Both the position numbers and the translations under genes were made by a program. Positions 44,253 through 54,062 of a DNA stretch of 64,000 bases are shown here, piece after piece; the stretch's first letter is position 1; every line of letters starts with the position of its first letter. This stretch comes from Jejuia sp043557195 (GTDB lineage Bacteria > Bacteroidota > Bacteroidia > Flavobacteriales > Flavobacteriaceae), in assembly GCA_043557195.1 (NCBI GenBank), contig CP121314.1:1054001-1118000 (forward strand), written 5' to 3'. The notes under the pieces are model-generated. The model saw only the letters and a list, made by a program, of their open reading frames with translations, ran no database searches and was not told the DNA's origin.

Positions 44253-44627
44253 TTACTTCTTAGGGCGTTTTGCTCCGTACTTAGATCTACGTTGTGTCCT
44301 TCCAGCAACACCTGCTGTATCCAAGGCACCTCTAACGATGTGATACCTAACTCCTGGCAAATCCTTTACCCTTCCGCCTCTTACTAATACTATCGAGTGC
44401 TCTTGTAAATTATGTCCTTCACCGCCAATGTATGCATTTACCTCGTTTCCATTTGTTAAACGCACCCTTGCTACCTTACGCATTGCTGAGTTTGGTTTTT
44501 TAGGAGTTGTTGTATAAACACGAGTACATACACCACGTCTTTGCGGACAAGAATCTAAAGCAGCCGATTTACTCTTCTTGGTTATTTTGGCTCTTCCTTT
44601 TCTTACTAATTGTGAAATTGTTGGCAT
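44253..44627 (-). CDS. rpsL: 30S ribosomal protein S12
   Basis: The 124-residue protein has TPKKPNSAMRKVARVRLTNG and GRVKDLPGVRYHIVRGALDT. The streptomycin-target Lys positions are wild-type Lys (PKKPNS) and K in GRVKDLPG. It is the first gene of the str-S10-spc-alpha run, with a clear promoter upstream. Confidence 0.98.
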   Translation of the reverse strand: MPTISQLVRKGRAKITKKSKSAALDSCPQRRGVCTRVYTTTPKKPNSAMRKVARVRLTNGNEVNAYIGGEGHNLQEHSIVLVRGGRVKDLPGVRYHIVRGALDTAGVAGRTQRRSKYGAKRPKK

Positions 44628-44670
44628 ATATTTCTATATAAAATTTTATTAACCTCTATTTAGAGGGCTG

Positions 44671-44701
44671 CAAAGGTAGAAATTAAAATTAATTATTCAA
44701 A
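44671..44701 (-). promoter_or_regulatory. Bacteroidota-type promoter of the rpsL operon
   Basis: On the minus strand TTTG (44701-44698) is separated by exactly 19 bases from TACCTTTG (44678-44671). This is the -33/-7 consensus of the main sigma factor of Bacteroidota. The leader downstream holds a small hairpin CCTCT-AAAT-AGAGG (44653-44666). The rpsL ATG is at 44627. Confidence 0.85.
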
Positions 44702-44804
44702 CCCTAATTCATTAATTTTGAAGAGTTTTTAAAATTAAATTTTTTAGACATATTAAAAGTGTTCTTTTTCCGTTAGATTTACATTTAAATTCAGTGATAC
44801 CAAC

Positions 44805-46499
44805 GTGCAGAAATCTTATTTTTTTGTCCTTATTATATGTATACTTTTTTCTTCGGAAGCACTTACACAAAATTTGCAGTTAAAAATATCAGGGAAAACC
44901 AATGTTGAAACCAAGACTATTGATTCAATTGGGTATAACATTACACATCAAAACTTTTTATCGCTTAAAACTGAAGTTGACTCTTTAAGAAAACGCCTTA
45001 ACGCTGCAGGTTTTATTGAAAACAGGTTAATAGAAATTAAAAAGAAGAATGATTCTGTTTTTGACGCTAAACTTCATTTAAAACAAAAATTCAATACCAT
45101 ATATATATACTATAATAAAACCCTCTTTGATAAATCACTTTTGAATTCAATTTCAGAAGACGTAACGGACGATTATTTTAGTGTAGAAATTTCCACAATT
45201 GAAAACAACCTTAATTTTTTGAATTCTGAATTGGCAAACCAAGGCAAGCCTTTTTTAAAATTAAAACTCTCAAATATCAAAAAAAAAGGTAATGATAATT
45301 TGAAAGCTGATTTAGTTGTTATTTCAAAAGAAACCAAAAGAAAAATCGATGATATTAAAATTGTAGGTTACGATAAATTTCCAAAATCTTTTCTAAAACA
45401 TTACCTCAAACTAAAACAATCACAAGTTTTTGATTTAGAAACCATAGAAAAAAAGACAGAACAATTAAACAATCTAAGATTTGCAAACCAGGTAAAATCA
45501 CCCGAAGTATTGTTCCAGCAAGATTCCACATCCTTATATATATATGTAGAAAAATCAAAAAGCAATACCTTTGATGGATTTTTAGGATTTGGTACAAATG
45601 ATGAAACCAATAAACTTGAATTTGATGGTTTTTTAAATTTAAGATTGATTAATAATCTAAATTTTGGAGAAACCTTCAGTTTACTATACAAAAGCGATGA
45701 AATTGATCAAGATACTTTTGATGCTAGCTTAGGCCTCCCTTTTTTGTTTAACACGCCTATTGGGTTTGATTTAAATCTTAGAATATTTAAAAAAGACTCT
45801 TCCTTCACAACTATTGACCAAAAGGCAAAAGTTAATTATCAAATTAATGCGCTCCACAAAGTATCTTTTGGAATTTCAAATATTGAATCCAATAATTTAC
45901 GTTCTGAAAGTACAATAGTTTCACTTCAGGACTATAATTCAAATTACTTTACTGCTTCCTATGAATATTTAAAACCACAATTTTACGACATTCTATTTCC
46001 TATTAAATCTAACTTCTATTTGGAAACAAACTTTGGAAACAGAACATCATTAAATATTGAAACCAAGCAATCTTTAGTAGTATTAAAAGCGTTTAACAAT
46101 TTTAAACTAAATAGAAAAAATAGCATTTATCTAAATGTAGACGCTGCAAACCTGATCTCTGATAATTATTTTGAAAATGAATTACTTCGCTTTGGAGGCA
46201 TAAACTCCATTAGAGGTTTTGAAGAAAACAGTTTATTTGCTTCGTTATTTGGGGTTTTAAATACAGAGTACAGATACCGCTTGAGTAACTCTATCTACAT
46301 ACACTCCATTACTGATGTGGCTTATTTTGAAAATAAAACTTCAAATCTTAAGGAAAAACTCTTTGGTTTCGGTTTTGGGTTTGGAATTCTAACAAATTCT
46401 GGACTCTTAAAGTTTAACTATGCTAATGGCAAAAATGAGAATCAAAAATTTAAGTTATCAAATTCTAAGATTCATATAAGTTTGATTGCAAATTTTTAG
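44805..46499 (+). CDS. Omp85/BamA-TamA-like outer-membrane protein
   Basis: The 564-residue protein uses a GTG start and has a signal peptide (SYFFVLIICILFSSEALTQ). An N-terminal periplasmic part has POTRA-like segments (KIDDIKIVGYDKFPKSFLKH; QVFDLETIEKKTEQLNNLRF). The C-terminal barrel carries the Omp85 motif FGGINSIRGFEENSL and ends in an aromatic residue (SLIANF). It is short for BamA (usually above 750 residues) and likely a TamA- or ShlB-like relative for insertion or export of an envelope component. It is transcribed away from rpsL and alone. Confidence 0.75.
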   Translation: MQKSYFFVLIICILFSSEALTQNLQLKISGKTNVETKTIDSIGYNITHQNFLSLKTEVDSLRKRLNAAGFIENRLIEIKKKNDSVFDAKLHLKQKFNTIYIYYNKTLFDKSLLNSISEDVTDDYFSVEISTIENNLNFLNSELANQGKPFLKLKLSNIKKKGNDNLKADLVVISKETKRKIDDIKIVGYDKFPKSFLKHYLKLKQSQVFDLETIEKKTEQLNNLRFANQVKSPEVLFQQDSTSLYIYVEKSKSNTFDGFLGFGTNDETNKLEFDGFLNLRLINNLNFGETFSLLYKSDEIDQDTFDASLGLPFLFNTPIGFDLNLRIFKKDSSFTTIDQKAKVNYQINALHKVSFGISNIESNNLRSESTIVSLQDYNSNYFTASYEYLKPQFYDILFPIKSNFYLETNFGNRTSLNIETKQSLVVLKAFNNFKLNRKNSIYLNVDAANLISDNYFENELLRFGGINSIRGFEENSLFASLFGVLNTEYRYRLSNSIYIHSITDVAYFENKTSNLKEKLFGFGFGFGILTNSGLLKFNYANGKNENQKFKLSNSKIHISLIANF

Positions 46500-46741
46500 A
46501 ATCAATTCTAATTTATGTAAGGTTTTAAACAAATTCTAGACTCAATATTGAAGTAACAATTTTTGCTATCTAAAAAAAAAGATAATCTATAAGCAAATAA
46601 GGCATTTATCATCTAAATTGAATACATGATTAACCTTTTTGAAACTAATTTTTAAAAAAAACATCAATTTTAACGCAATTTTGTTGCTTTGTTAACTTTT
46701 ATTTATGATTTTTGGCATTGACTAATTCAAATAATTATAAA

Positions 46742-49700
46742 ATGAAAACAAAGTTTAGTGGATTTCTAACGCTATTACTGGCGTTTGTTGTGCAAATTTC
46801 TTTTGCGCAAGAAAAGACAATTTCAGGTGTTGTAAGTGATCAAAATGGGCTACCATTACCTGGAACAACCGTCTTAGTTAAAGGTACAACTAATGGTACC
46901 TCAGCAGATTTCGATGGTAAATACTCTATAAAAGCTAATCAAGGGGCAACTCTTGTATATAGTTTTGTGGGTTACACAACCAAAGAAGCTAAGGTTGGGG
47001 CATCTAATACAATTAATGTGACCATGGTAGAGGATGCTGAGGCACTCGAAGAGGTACTTATTGTAGGTTACGGTACCGCAACCAAACAATCATTTGCTGG
47101 TACAGCAGCAACAATTAGCACTGAAAATATTGAAGCTAAAAACTTCACTAACGTGACTCAATCTCTTGCAGGTGAGGTGGCTGGTGTTACTGTAATTAAT
47201 ACATCTGGACAACCTGGTACAATTGCAACTGTGCGCGTTAGAGGTTATGGTTCACCACTTGGGAATAGGGATCCTTTGTATGTTGTTGATGGAGTTCCTT
47301 TCTCAGGGACTTTTGAACTTAACTCTATAAATCCTGCAGATATTAAAAGTACTACTGTACTTAAAGACGCGACTGCAACAGCTATTTATGGATCTAGAGG
47401 TGCAAATGGTGTAGTATTGATAACTACCAAAAATGGTTCCGCTTCTGAGAAGGGTTCTATAGAAGTAGACTTAAAAACTGGTATCAATGCACAAATAATA
47501 CCTCGCTATGATGTTATAGATTCACCTGAGCAATATATTGGTTTAGTCTGGGAAGGTTTATTTAATAGAGGAGTTGTAACTGGCAACGCTGATCCTGTTG
47601 ATTTTGCCAATAATACACTTTTAGGTGATAACGGTATCGGTGCAGGTTACAATATGTGGGATGCTGCCACCGGCGCAGATTTAATTGACCCAAATACAGG
47701 GACTGTAAGAAATGGTGTTAACAGATTATTTACACCAGAACGCTACGCAGACGAGGCATTTGGTACAGGATTTAGAAGAGAAGCTAACATAAGGTTTTCT
47801 GGTGGTTCTGATAAAACAAGATATTTTGCAGCACTTGGTTATGTAGATGATCAAGGATATTCAATAAACTCTGATTTTAAGAGATATTCTGCTAGAATAA
47901 ACTTGAGTTCAGATGTAAAAGATTGGTTAAAAATAGGTGGTAATTTAAATTATGCCAATTCGCTTACCACTAATAACGGACAAATTGTTGGATCTGAAAA
48001 CCTTTTTGAATTTGCTGATAAAATGGCTCCTATTTATCCTGTTTTTGCAAGATATCCTAATAGCGGTGAACTAATTGTGGATCCAATATATGGTGGTTTT
48101 CAGTATGATTATGGTTCTCCAACTGGAGGTACAACCCCTGACCCAACAAGAGCATTCACAAGAAACCGTCCAAATGCTAACTTATTAAACCCAATAGGTT
48201 CTGCCATATTAGATTTTGATGGTAGAGATACACATGCCTTTAATGGTAATCTAAATATGACCATTAAAATTACTGAGGATTTAGATTTAGAAACTACTTA
48301 TGGTGGACAGTATTCATTTTTCAGAAGAAATAATGTAAGTAACCATGTATATGGTACTGGAGCTAATACTAAAGGTAATATTACGGTTACTGACCAAGTA
48401 AGATGGTCTCAAACATTTCTTCAATTATTGCGTTATAGAAAGTCTTTTGGATTACATAATATAGAAGCTTTAGCTGCTCACGAAACATTTGAAGCAAGTT
48501 TCACTCAATCTAGACAATTTAAACAAAATGTTATTCTACCTGGTGTATATAACTTAAGCAATTATCTTGAAGTGGTGTCACCTTCTGATGGCTACGAAAA
48601 TGCCTCTGGTTTAGAGTCTTATTTTGGGCAAGTAAATTATAATTATGCTGATAAGTATTTCTTAACAGGGTCTATTAGAACTGATGGTTCTTCGCGATTC
48701 ATTAACGATAAGTGGGGTACTTTTGGTTCATTAGGTGCTGCTTGGGTTGTATCTCAAGAAGATTTTATGAGTGATAGTATCTTTTCTTATTTAAAAGTTA
48801 AAGGTTCATATGGTATCACTGGTGATCAACAAGGTGTATCTACAACACTTGCTTTTGACAGGTTTAATACAAACTTAGTAGGTGGGGCTTTAGCTATTGA
48901 TGCAAGTAATTTTGGAAACCCTGATTTAACATGGGAGACTTCAAGAATGCTTCAAGCTGGTTTAGAAATGAGCTTTGGAAGTTTTCTAGATGTTAATATT
49001 GATTATTATCGTAAAATGACTGATAACTTGTTCTTCGATAGAAGGGTTGGTTCATCAGCTGGTTTAGCATTCATTAGAGTAAATGACGGTGAAATATTAA
49101 ACGCTGGTATTGAATTTGATGTAACTGGCCGCATAATTAATACAAAAGACGTTGGCTTGAATGTATCAATTAATGGAGAACTTTTGCAAAACGAATTACG
49201 TAAACTACCTGTAAACCCATCAACTGGTCTTGATAGGGTGATTGATACGGGATCTAGTGCGGATGGTAACTATGCGTTTGCCGTAGGTCGTTCTATGTTT
49301 GATTTCTGGTTAAGAGAATACGCAGGAGTAGACCCATCTGATGGTGCCCCAATGTGGTATCAATATTATGATGATGCAAATAACAATGGTGTTTTTGATG
49401 CTGGTGAAGATGATTTCTCTATTGATGATGGAAATGGCGGGGATTCTAATTCATCTGGAACACTTTACGAATACAGACAATTAAATTCAAACACCAATAT
49501 CCAAAGAACAATTACTAAAACTTGGGGTGATGCTACACAGGTATTTAATGATAAATCTTTTATTCCAGACGTTAGAGGTGCATTTAGAATTACTGGAAGA
49601 ATCAAAAGTTTTGATTTTTCTACACAATTTACATACAGTTTAGGAGGATATGCCTATGATGGACAATATGCTGAACTAATGAGTGATCGTTTCGGAGCTG

Positions 49701-50056
49701 CTGGTAACAACTATCATAAAGACATCTTAAGAAGATGGCAAAACCCTGGTGATGTTACTGACGTACCACTTTTATCGGACAATGCAATTGTTAACTCTAC
49801 CTCAGGATCCACTAGATTTATAATAAGTACAGATTATATTGCATTTAACAATGCTAGAATAGGATATACACTTTCAAATGATTTTGTTGCTAAAGCAGGT
49901 CTTGATACGGTAAATCTATGGGTGTCTGGAGATAACCTTTTTATCAAATCGGCTAGAGATGGTTTCAACCCTTCTGTAACAGAAGTTGGTAACTCCGCTC
50001 GTAGAATTTATGCGCCAGCAACGACCATTACTTTAGGAGCTAGAGTAAAGTTTTAA
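46742..50056 (+). CDS. SusC/RagA family TonB-linked outer-membrane protein
   Basis: From the ATG at 46742 (MKTKFSGFLTLLLAFVVQIS) the protein has 1104 residues; an in-frame TTG upstream would only precede the signal peptide. After cleavage near ISFAQ come a CarboxypepD-like domain (TISGVVSDQNGLPLPGTTVL), the TonB box area (ALEEVLIVGYGTATKQSFAG) and the SusC plug (RVRGYGSPLGNRDPLYVVDG; TTVLKDATATAIYGSRGANG). A long barrel follows, ending ITLGARVKF. It is the transporter half of an outer-membrane uptake system; SusD follows 10 bp later. Confidence 0.96.
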   Translation: MKTKFSGFLTLLLAFVVQISFAQEKTISGVVSDQNGLPLPGTTVLVKGTTNGTSADFDGKYSIKANQGATLVYSFVGYTTKEAKVGASNTINVTMVEDAEALEEVLIVGYGTATKQSFAGTAATISTENIEAKNFTNVTQSLAGEVAGVTVINTSGQPGTIATVRVRGYGSPLGNRDPLYVVDGVPFSGTFELNSINPADIKSTTVLKDATATAIYGSRGANGVVLITTKNGSASEKGSIEVDLKTGINAQIIPRYDVIDSPEQYIGLVWEGLFNRGVVTGNADPVDFANNTLLGDNGIGAGYNMWDAATGADLIDPNTGTVRNGVNRLFTPERYADEAFGTGFRREANIRFSGGSDKTRYFAALGYVDDQGYSINSDFKRYSARINLSSDVKDWLKIGGNLNYANSLTTNNGQIVGSENLFEFADKMAPIYPVFARYPNSGELIVDPIYGGFQYDYGSPTGGTTPDPTRAFTRNRPNANLLNPIGSAILDFDGRDTHAFNGNLNMTIKITEDLDLETTYGGQYSFFRRNNVSNHVYGTGANTKGNITVTDQVRWSQTFLQLLRYRKSFGLHNIEALAAHETFEASFTQSRQFKQNVILPGVYNLSNYLEVVSPSDGYENASGLESYFGQVNYNYADKYFLTGSIRTDGSSRFINDKWGTFGSLGAAWVVSQEDFMSDSIFSYLKVKGSYGITGDQQGVSTTLAFDRFNTNLVGGALAIDASNFGNPDLTWETSRMLQAGLEMSFGSFLDVNIDYYRKMTDNLFFDRRVGSSAGLAFIRVNDGEILNAGIEFDVTGRIINTKDVGLNVSINGELLQNELRKLPVNPSTGLDRVIDTGSSADGNYAFAVGRSMFDFWLREYAGVDPSDGAPMWYQYYDDANNNGVFDAGEDDFSIDDGNGGDSNSSGTLYEYRQLNSNTNIQRTITKTWGDATQVFNDKSFIPDVRGAFRITGRIKSFDFSTQFTYSLGGYAYDGQYAELMSDRFGAAGNNYHKDILRRWQNPGDVTDVPLLSDNAIVNSTSGSTRFIISTDYIAFNNARIGYTLSNDFVAKAGLDTVNLWVSGDNLFIKSARDGFNPSVTEVGNSARRIYAPATTITLGARVKF

Positions 50057-50066
50057 TTTAAAAAAA

Positions 50067-51584
50067 ATGATTATGAAAAATTTATTAAAAATTACGTTTG
50101 CAACTGTTGTAGCACTTTGTGTTACAGGTTGTGCTGATGACTTACTAGACAACAGTGGTGTTTCTGGTACGAGTCAGCCCACACAATTTATTACTGCTGA
50201 GCAATTACAAGAAGGAGCGAAAACTAACTTAGAAATCTCTGCTGCTTTTGTTGGTGGTATTTATTCACAAATGATTCAAACTGGTACTGGTGGTACTAAT
50301 TTAAGTCATGATGATTTTGGTCAGAAAGGCTATGATATTTATGGAGATATGCTTTGTGGCGATATGGCATTAAGTGTAAGTACATATGGATGGTATCGTT
50401 CTGATATTACTGAATTTCAAGCGCCACTAGATTTTGCAAGAGGAAGAAATAGAATGGTGTGGAGATACTACTTCAGAATTTTAAGATCTGCCAACACAGT
50501 TATTCAAAACTTGGGCGGTAATGATGCAATTCCGGAGAATGCAGATAACCAATATGCAATGGGACAAGCAAAAGCAATGCGTGCACATTCTTATTTTTAT
50601 TTAACACAATATTTCCAAAAAGAATATAACGCTTCAGAGGCTATTTTACCTCTATATGATAGTCCGATAAATACAAACGTAGCGAAAGCCACTGCTGGAG
50701 AAATTTATGACTTAATGGAAAGAGATTTACGCGATGCTATTAACTTATTAGATGGTTTTAATAGAAGCGCAAAAAATGAAATCAACCAAGATGTGGCTAG
50801 AATGCTTTTAGGCTATGTATTGGGTGCTAAAGGAGGTAATGATACCGAGGTAGCTTCGTTAACTCAGCAAGTTATTAATTCTGGTAATTATACAATTATG
50901 CCAATGGGTGATGTTGCGACAACTGGTTTCAATGATGTTAACGATCAAAGTTGGATGTGGGGTATTGATATTACTGAAAATAATGGATTAGATCTTGTTT
51001 CATGGTGGGGTCAAGTTGATGCTTTCTCCTACAGTTATGCATGGGCAGGTGATTATAAAGCAATTGATGCATCTTTGTATGACGCTATTCCAGCAGATGA
51101 TGCTAGAAAAGCACAATTCTTCAACAATCCTGCTAGTGGTAGAAATTTACAACCACTATTTAAGTTTTTTGCATCTAATCAAATTGGAGGTTCTTCACAA
51201 ACAGTAACCGCTGATTATGTGTACATGCGTGTAGAAGAAGCTTATTTATTAAATGCAGAAGCAAATGCTAGAGCTGGTAATGAACCAGCGGCTAGAACTA
51301 GCCTGAAAGCTGTTTTAGCTAACAGAGTTCCGGATGTGTCTTATGTTGATGGTTTAAGTGGCGCTCAATTACAAAATGAAATCTATCTACAAACTCGTAT
51401 CGAACTTTGGGGAGAAGGAAAGAGTTATTTAGCGATGAAACGTAACAAAGCAACCACCGTTAGAGGAGCGAACCACCTTTCATTTGTTGGTGAAGCAATT
51501 CCATACAATGATGAAAGAATGCAATTTGAAATTCCTCAACTTGAAATTCAGAACAATCCTTTCATCTCGTCACAAAATGACTAA
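50067..51584 (+). CDS. SusD/RagB family nutrient-binding lipoprotein
   Basis: The protein has 505 residues; an ATG two codons in (50073) is an equal candidate. The signal ends at the lipobox VTGC-A. SusD features include an N-terminal helical TPR-like part (NRMVWRYYFRILRSANTVIQ; GQAKAMRAHSYFYLTQYFQK) and the C-terminal RIELWGEGKSYLAMKRNKAT. It forms the lid of the SusC transporter and binds the ligand at the surface. No glycoside hydrolase or peptidase genes are near, so the nutrient is unknown. Confidence 0.95.
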   Translation: MIMKNLLKITFATVVALCVTGCADDLLDNSGVSGTSQPTQFITAEQLQEGAKTNLEISAAFVGGIYSQMIQTGTGGTNLSHDDFGQKGYDIYGDMLCGDMALSVSTYGWYRSDITEFQAPLDFARGRNRMVWRYYFRILRSANTVIQNLGGNDAIPENADNQYAMGQAKAMRAHSYFYLTQYFQKEYNASEAILPLYDSPINTNVAKATAGEIYDLMERDLRDAINLLDGFNRSAKNEINQDVARMLLGYVLGAKGGNDTEVASLTQQVINSGNYTIMPMGDVATTGFNDVNDQSWMWGIDITENNGLDLVSWWGQVDAFSYSYAWAGDYKAIDASLYDAIPADDARKAQFFNNPASGRNLQPLFKFFASNQIGGSSQTVTADYVYMRVEEAYLLNAEANARAGNEPAARTSLKAVLANRVPDVSYVDGLSGAQLQNEIYLQTRIELWGEGKSYLAMKRNKATTVRGANHLSFVGEAIPYNDERMQFEIPQLEIQNNPFISSQND

Positions 51585-51626
51585 CATGTTGTTGGATTAA
51601 TAAACAACCAAATAAAATTAATATTC

Positions 51627-52349
51627 ATGAAAAAAATAGTTTATAATATTTTAATACTTGCCCTAGTTGCTTGTTTCCATAGCTGCGATGAATCCATAGT
51701 TGAAGAAGTGGAATATGTAACATTTGGTGCTGATTCTTATTCAACTGGAGTTGATGTAGGTGGTAGTACAAGTTTTGATATTCCTGTTTATACAACTAAT
51801 ATCACTGGATCGGATAGATCTTACACTGTAACGGTAGATGAAAGCTCTAATGCAGCTAGTGGATCTTATACAGTTCCAAGTTCTGTAACAATTCCTTCAG
51901 GTTCCAATAGTGCTATGTTAACTGTCGCACTTACTGACACCAATTTAGGTATAGGTGTAAATAACTTAGTTATCAACTTCATGAACGGTGAAGGGTTTTT
52001 TACTGGTGAATCTACAACACTAGGTTACATTCAAAATTGTGATGAAGTAACAGGTACTGTTGCTATTACTTTTGATGGCTATGGTAGTGAAACCACTTGG
52101 GAAATACTTGATGCCCTTGACGGTGTAGTTGCATCTGGAGGAAACTATGCAGATGGTCAAGCGACTGCTTCACAAGAAGTAACACTTTGTTCTGGCAGAG
52201 ATTATACTTTTGTTATGAAAGATAGTTTTGGTGATGGTTTAAGTTTTCCAAGTAATGGTACTTATAGCCTAACTGTAGGTGGTGTTGTAAAAGTAAGCGG
52301 AGGCGGGGACTTTGGTTCAGAAGAATCTACTGCTTTTGATACTAAATAG
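51627..52349 (+). CDS. surface lipoprotein of the SusCD operon
   Basis: The 240-residue protein has a lipoprotein signal (LALVACFHSCDES). Residues ~30-120 are a beta-sandwich like the Calx-beta/DUF4843 type domains common in third genes of Sus loci (SYTVPSSVTIPSGSNSAMLT). Residues ~130-240 form a second beta domain with YTFVMKDSFGDGLSFPSNG and GGDFGSEESTAFDT, a repeat seen in many secreted flavobacterial proteins. It is likely a surface glycan- or ligand-binding partner of the SusCD pair. A terminator follows. Confidence 0.8.
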   Translation: MKKIVYNILILALVACFHSCDESIVEEVEYVTFGADSYSTGVDVGGSTSFDIPVYTTNITGSDRSYTVTVDESSNAASGSYTVPSSVTIPSGSNSAMLTVALTDTNLGIGVNNLVINFMNGEGFFTGESTTLGYIQNCDEVTGTVAITFDGYGSETTWEILDALDGVVASGGNYADGQATASQEVTLCSGRDYTFVMKDSFGDGLSFPSNGTYSLTVGGVVKVSGGGDFGSEESTAFDTK

Positions 52350-52374
52350 TATATTAAATAATATCTAATTAATT

Positions 52375-52410
52375 AAAAATAGATTGCCTAAATTGGCAAT
52401 CTATTTTTTT
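52375..52410 (+). terminator. rho-independent terminator of the SusCD operon
   Basis: A 14-bp stem AAAAATAGATTGCC/GGCAATCTATTTTT with a 6-nt loop ends in a T-run. It abuts the ATG of rlmB at 52411, so rlmB needs its own promoter or read-through. Confidence 0.88.
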
Positions 52411-53148
52411 ATGATGCAAAACCAAACACAAATATTCGGCATAAGAGCTATCATTGAAGCTATTAACTCTGGTGAAACCATTGATAAAGTATTTCTACAG
52501 AAAGGTCTAAGAGGTGAACTTTATACAGAATTAGAAGCAGTACTGCGCCAAAACTCTATTAACACTTCATATGTTCCAGTTGAAAAACTAAATCGACTAA
52601 CAAGGAAAAACCATCAAGGTGCAGTTGCACAAATTTCACCAATTGAATTTCATGATATTGAAACACTGGTTTTAAATGTTATTGAATCAGGTAAAACACC
52701 TCTATTTTTACTTTTAGATCAACTGAGTGATGTACGTAATTTTGGCGCGATTATTAGAACTGCAGAATGTACAGGTGTAGATGGTATAATTATTCAGAAG
52801 AAAGGTGGCGCACCTGTAAATGGTGATACCATTAAAACAAGTGCTGGAGCAGTCTTTAAAATTCCTATTTGCAAAGTTGATCATATTAAAGACGCTGTGT
52901 TTTATATGCAGGCTTCAGGAATAAAAGTTATTGCTGCTACTGAAAAAACAGAAAATACACTTTATAATATTTCCTTCAAAGAGCCATGTGCTATTATTAT
53001 GGGATCTGAAAGCAGAGGTATTAACCCTTCAACTTTAAAAGTAGTTGATGAAAAAGCTAAACTTCCTTTGTTAGGGGATATTGAATCTTTAAACGTTTCT
53101 GTAGCTTGTGGTGCGTTTTTATATGAAGTTGTTAGACAACGCTCCTAA
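52411..53148 (+). CDS. rlmB: 23S rRNA (guanosine-2'-O-)-methyltransferase RlmB/TrmH family
   Basis: From the ATG at 52411 (MMQNQTQIFGIRAIIEAINS) the protein has 245 residues. A longer frame would begin inside the terminator. It has the SpoU N-terminal substrate domain and the knotted SAM domain: motif 1 DQLSDVRNFGAIIRTAEC, motif 2 AIIMGSESRGINP and motif 3 KLPLLGDIESLNVSVACGAF. It probably methylates G2251 of 23S rRNA. Confidence 0.93.
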   Translation: MMQNQTQIFGIRAIIEAINSGETIDKVFLQKGLRGELYTELEAVLRQNSINTSYVPVEKLNRLTRKNHQGAVAQISPIEFHDIETLVLNVIESGKTPLFLLLDQLSDVRNFGAIIRTAECTGVDGIIIQKKGGAPVNGDTIKTSAGAVFKIPICKVDHIKDAVFYMQASGIKVIAATEKTENTLYNISFKEPCAIIMGSESRGINPSTLKVVDEKAKLPLLGDIESLNVSVACGAFLYEVVRQRS

Positions 53149-53154
53149 GTACAT

Positions 53155-53883
53155 CTATTCTTCTCCTCGTTTTTTGTAGGTGTAATTTACTTTGAAATCT
53201 TCTTGCCCTGTTTCTGGTTCTATTTGTTCTATGAAATTCCCTTCCTCATCAAAATGTTTTAAGAATGGGTCATCTTCTTCCTTATAATTCTCTTGTTCCC
53301 AAACATATTTCTTTGGTTTCGCTATGCGCTTCCTGAAAATAAGAGCAAATACCAATCCTGTTATTAAACCTGCTAAATGTCCTTCCCAAGAGATGCCTTC
53401 TTCTATCGGGAGCGTATACCATATCATGCTTCCATACAAAAAAACCACAAGCAACGATAATGCTATAAGCCTATAATGCTTTGCAAAAACGCCTTTGAAA
53501 AAGGTAAAACTTACTAATACATAAATTAATCCGCTCGCCCCAATATGGTAGGATGGTCTACCAATACACCATGTTAAAAAACCCGAAAGTAAAATACCCC
53601 ATAACAATACTTTCCAAGCAATTGGTTTATAGAAATAAAACAACGCCATTGATAACACAAAAAGTGGAATAGTATTATGATATAAATGCTGAATATCGCC
53701 ATGTATAAATGGACTTAACAAAACGCCCCTTAAACCTGAAAACGTTTGTGGATAAACTCCAAATTTTGAAAACTTGAACCCGAAACGCACTTCGAACCAA
53801 AAAACAAGCCATAATACCAATACAAATAGTATGGGGTATGCTATAACTCCAGTGGAATACTCGAAATGTTTGTTGTGTTTCAT
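53155..53883 (-). CDS. rhomboid family intramembrane serine protease
   Basis: The 242-residue protein has six or so hydrophobic helices. The catalytic dyad is Ser117 (GASG) and His169 (GHLAG), with the supporting HLYHN motif (66-70). The C-terminal ~50 residues are an acidic/basic cytoplasmic tail (ENYKEEDDPFLKHFDEEGNF). Its substrates are unknown. It converges on rlmB with six bases between the stops. Confidence 0.93.
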   Translation of the reverse strand: MKHNKHFEYSTGVIAYPILFVLVLWLVFWFEVRFGFKFSKFGVYPQTFSGLRGVLLSPFIHGDIQHLYHNTIPLFVLSMALFYFYKPIAWKVLLWGILLSGFLTWCIGRPSYHIGASGLIYVLVSFTFFKGVFAKHYRLIALSLLVVFLYGSMIWYTLPIEEGISWEGHLAGLITGLVFALIFRKRIAKPKKYVWEQENYKEEDDPFLKHFDEEGNFIEQIEPETGQEDFKVNYTYKKRGEE

Positions 53884-53944
53884 TAAAATAAAGATAGCAA
53901 ATAGTTAACCAGCTTTGGATTATGTGCTAAAATGGCAGATAGGT

Positions 53945-54029
53945 GCGTGAGGGATTGAGCGATTGTTGGAGCTCCTCGCAGAGAGCGACTCGTGAAAGCC
54001 CGACCCAGATTTTTATCTGGGGCACGCCC
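53945..54029 (+). repeat. dispersed structured repeat element, copy C
   Basis: It starts GCGTGAGGGATTGAGCGA, contains GTGAAAGCCCGACCC and ends GGGCACGCCC. Its 3' part holds a perfect hairpin CCCAGAT-TTTT-ATCTGGG (54004-54021). Compared with copy A the stem sequence differs but pairing is kept. It lies between the divergent rhomboid and rarA genes. Confidence 0.8.
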
Positions 54030-54062
54030 AAAACTTAAATAAAATCAGTTAATTTTACAGTA

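Noticed and set aside
52384..52410. Upstream TTG start for rlmB
   Set aside because: It would start inside the terminator hairpin; the ATG at 52411 gives the normal family N-terminus.
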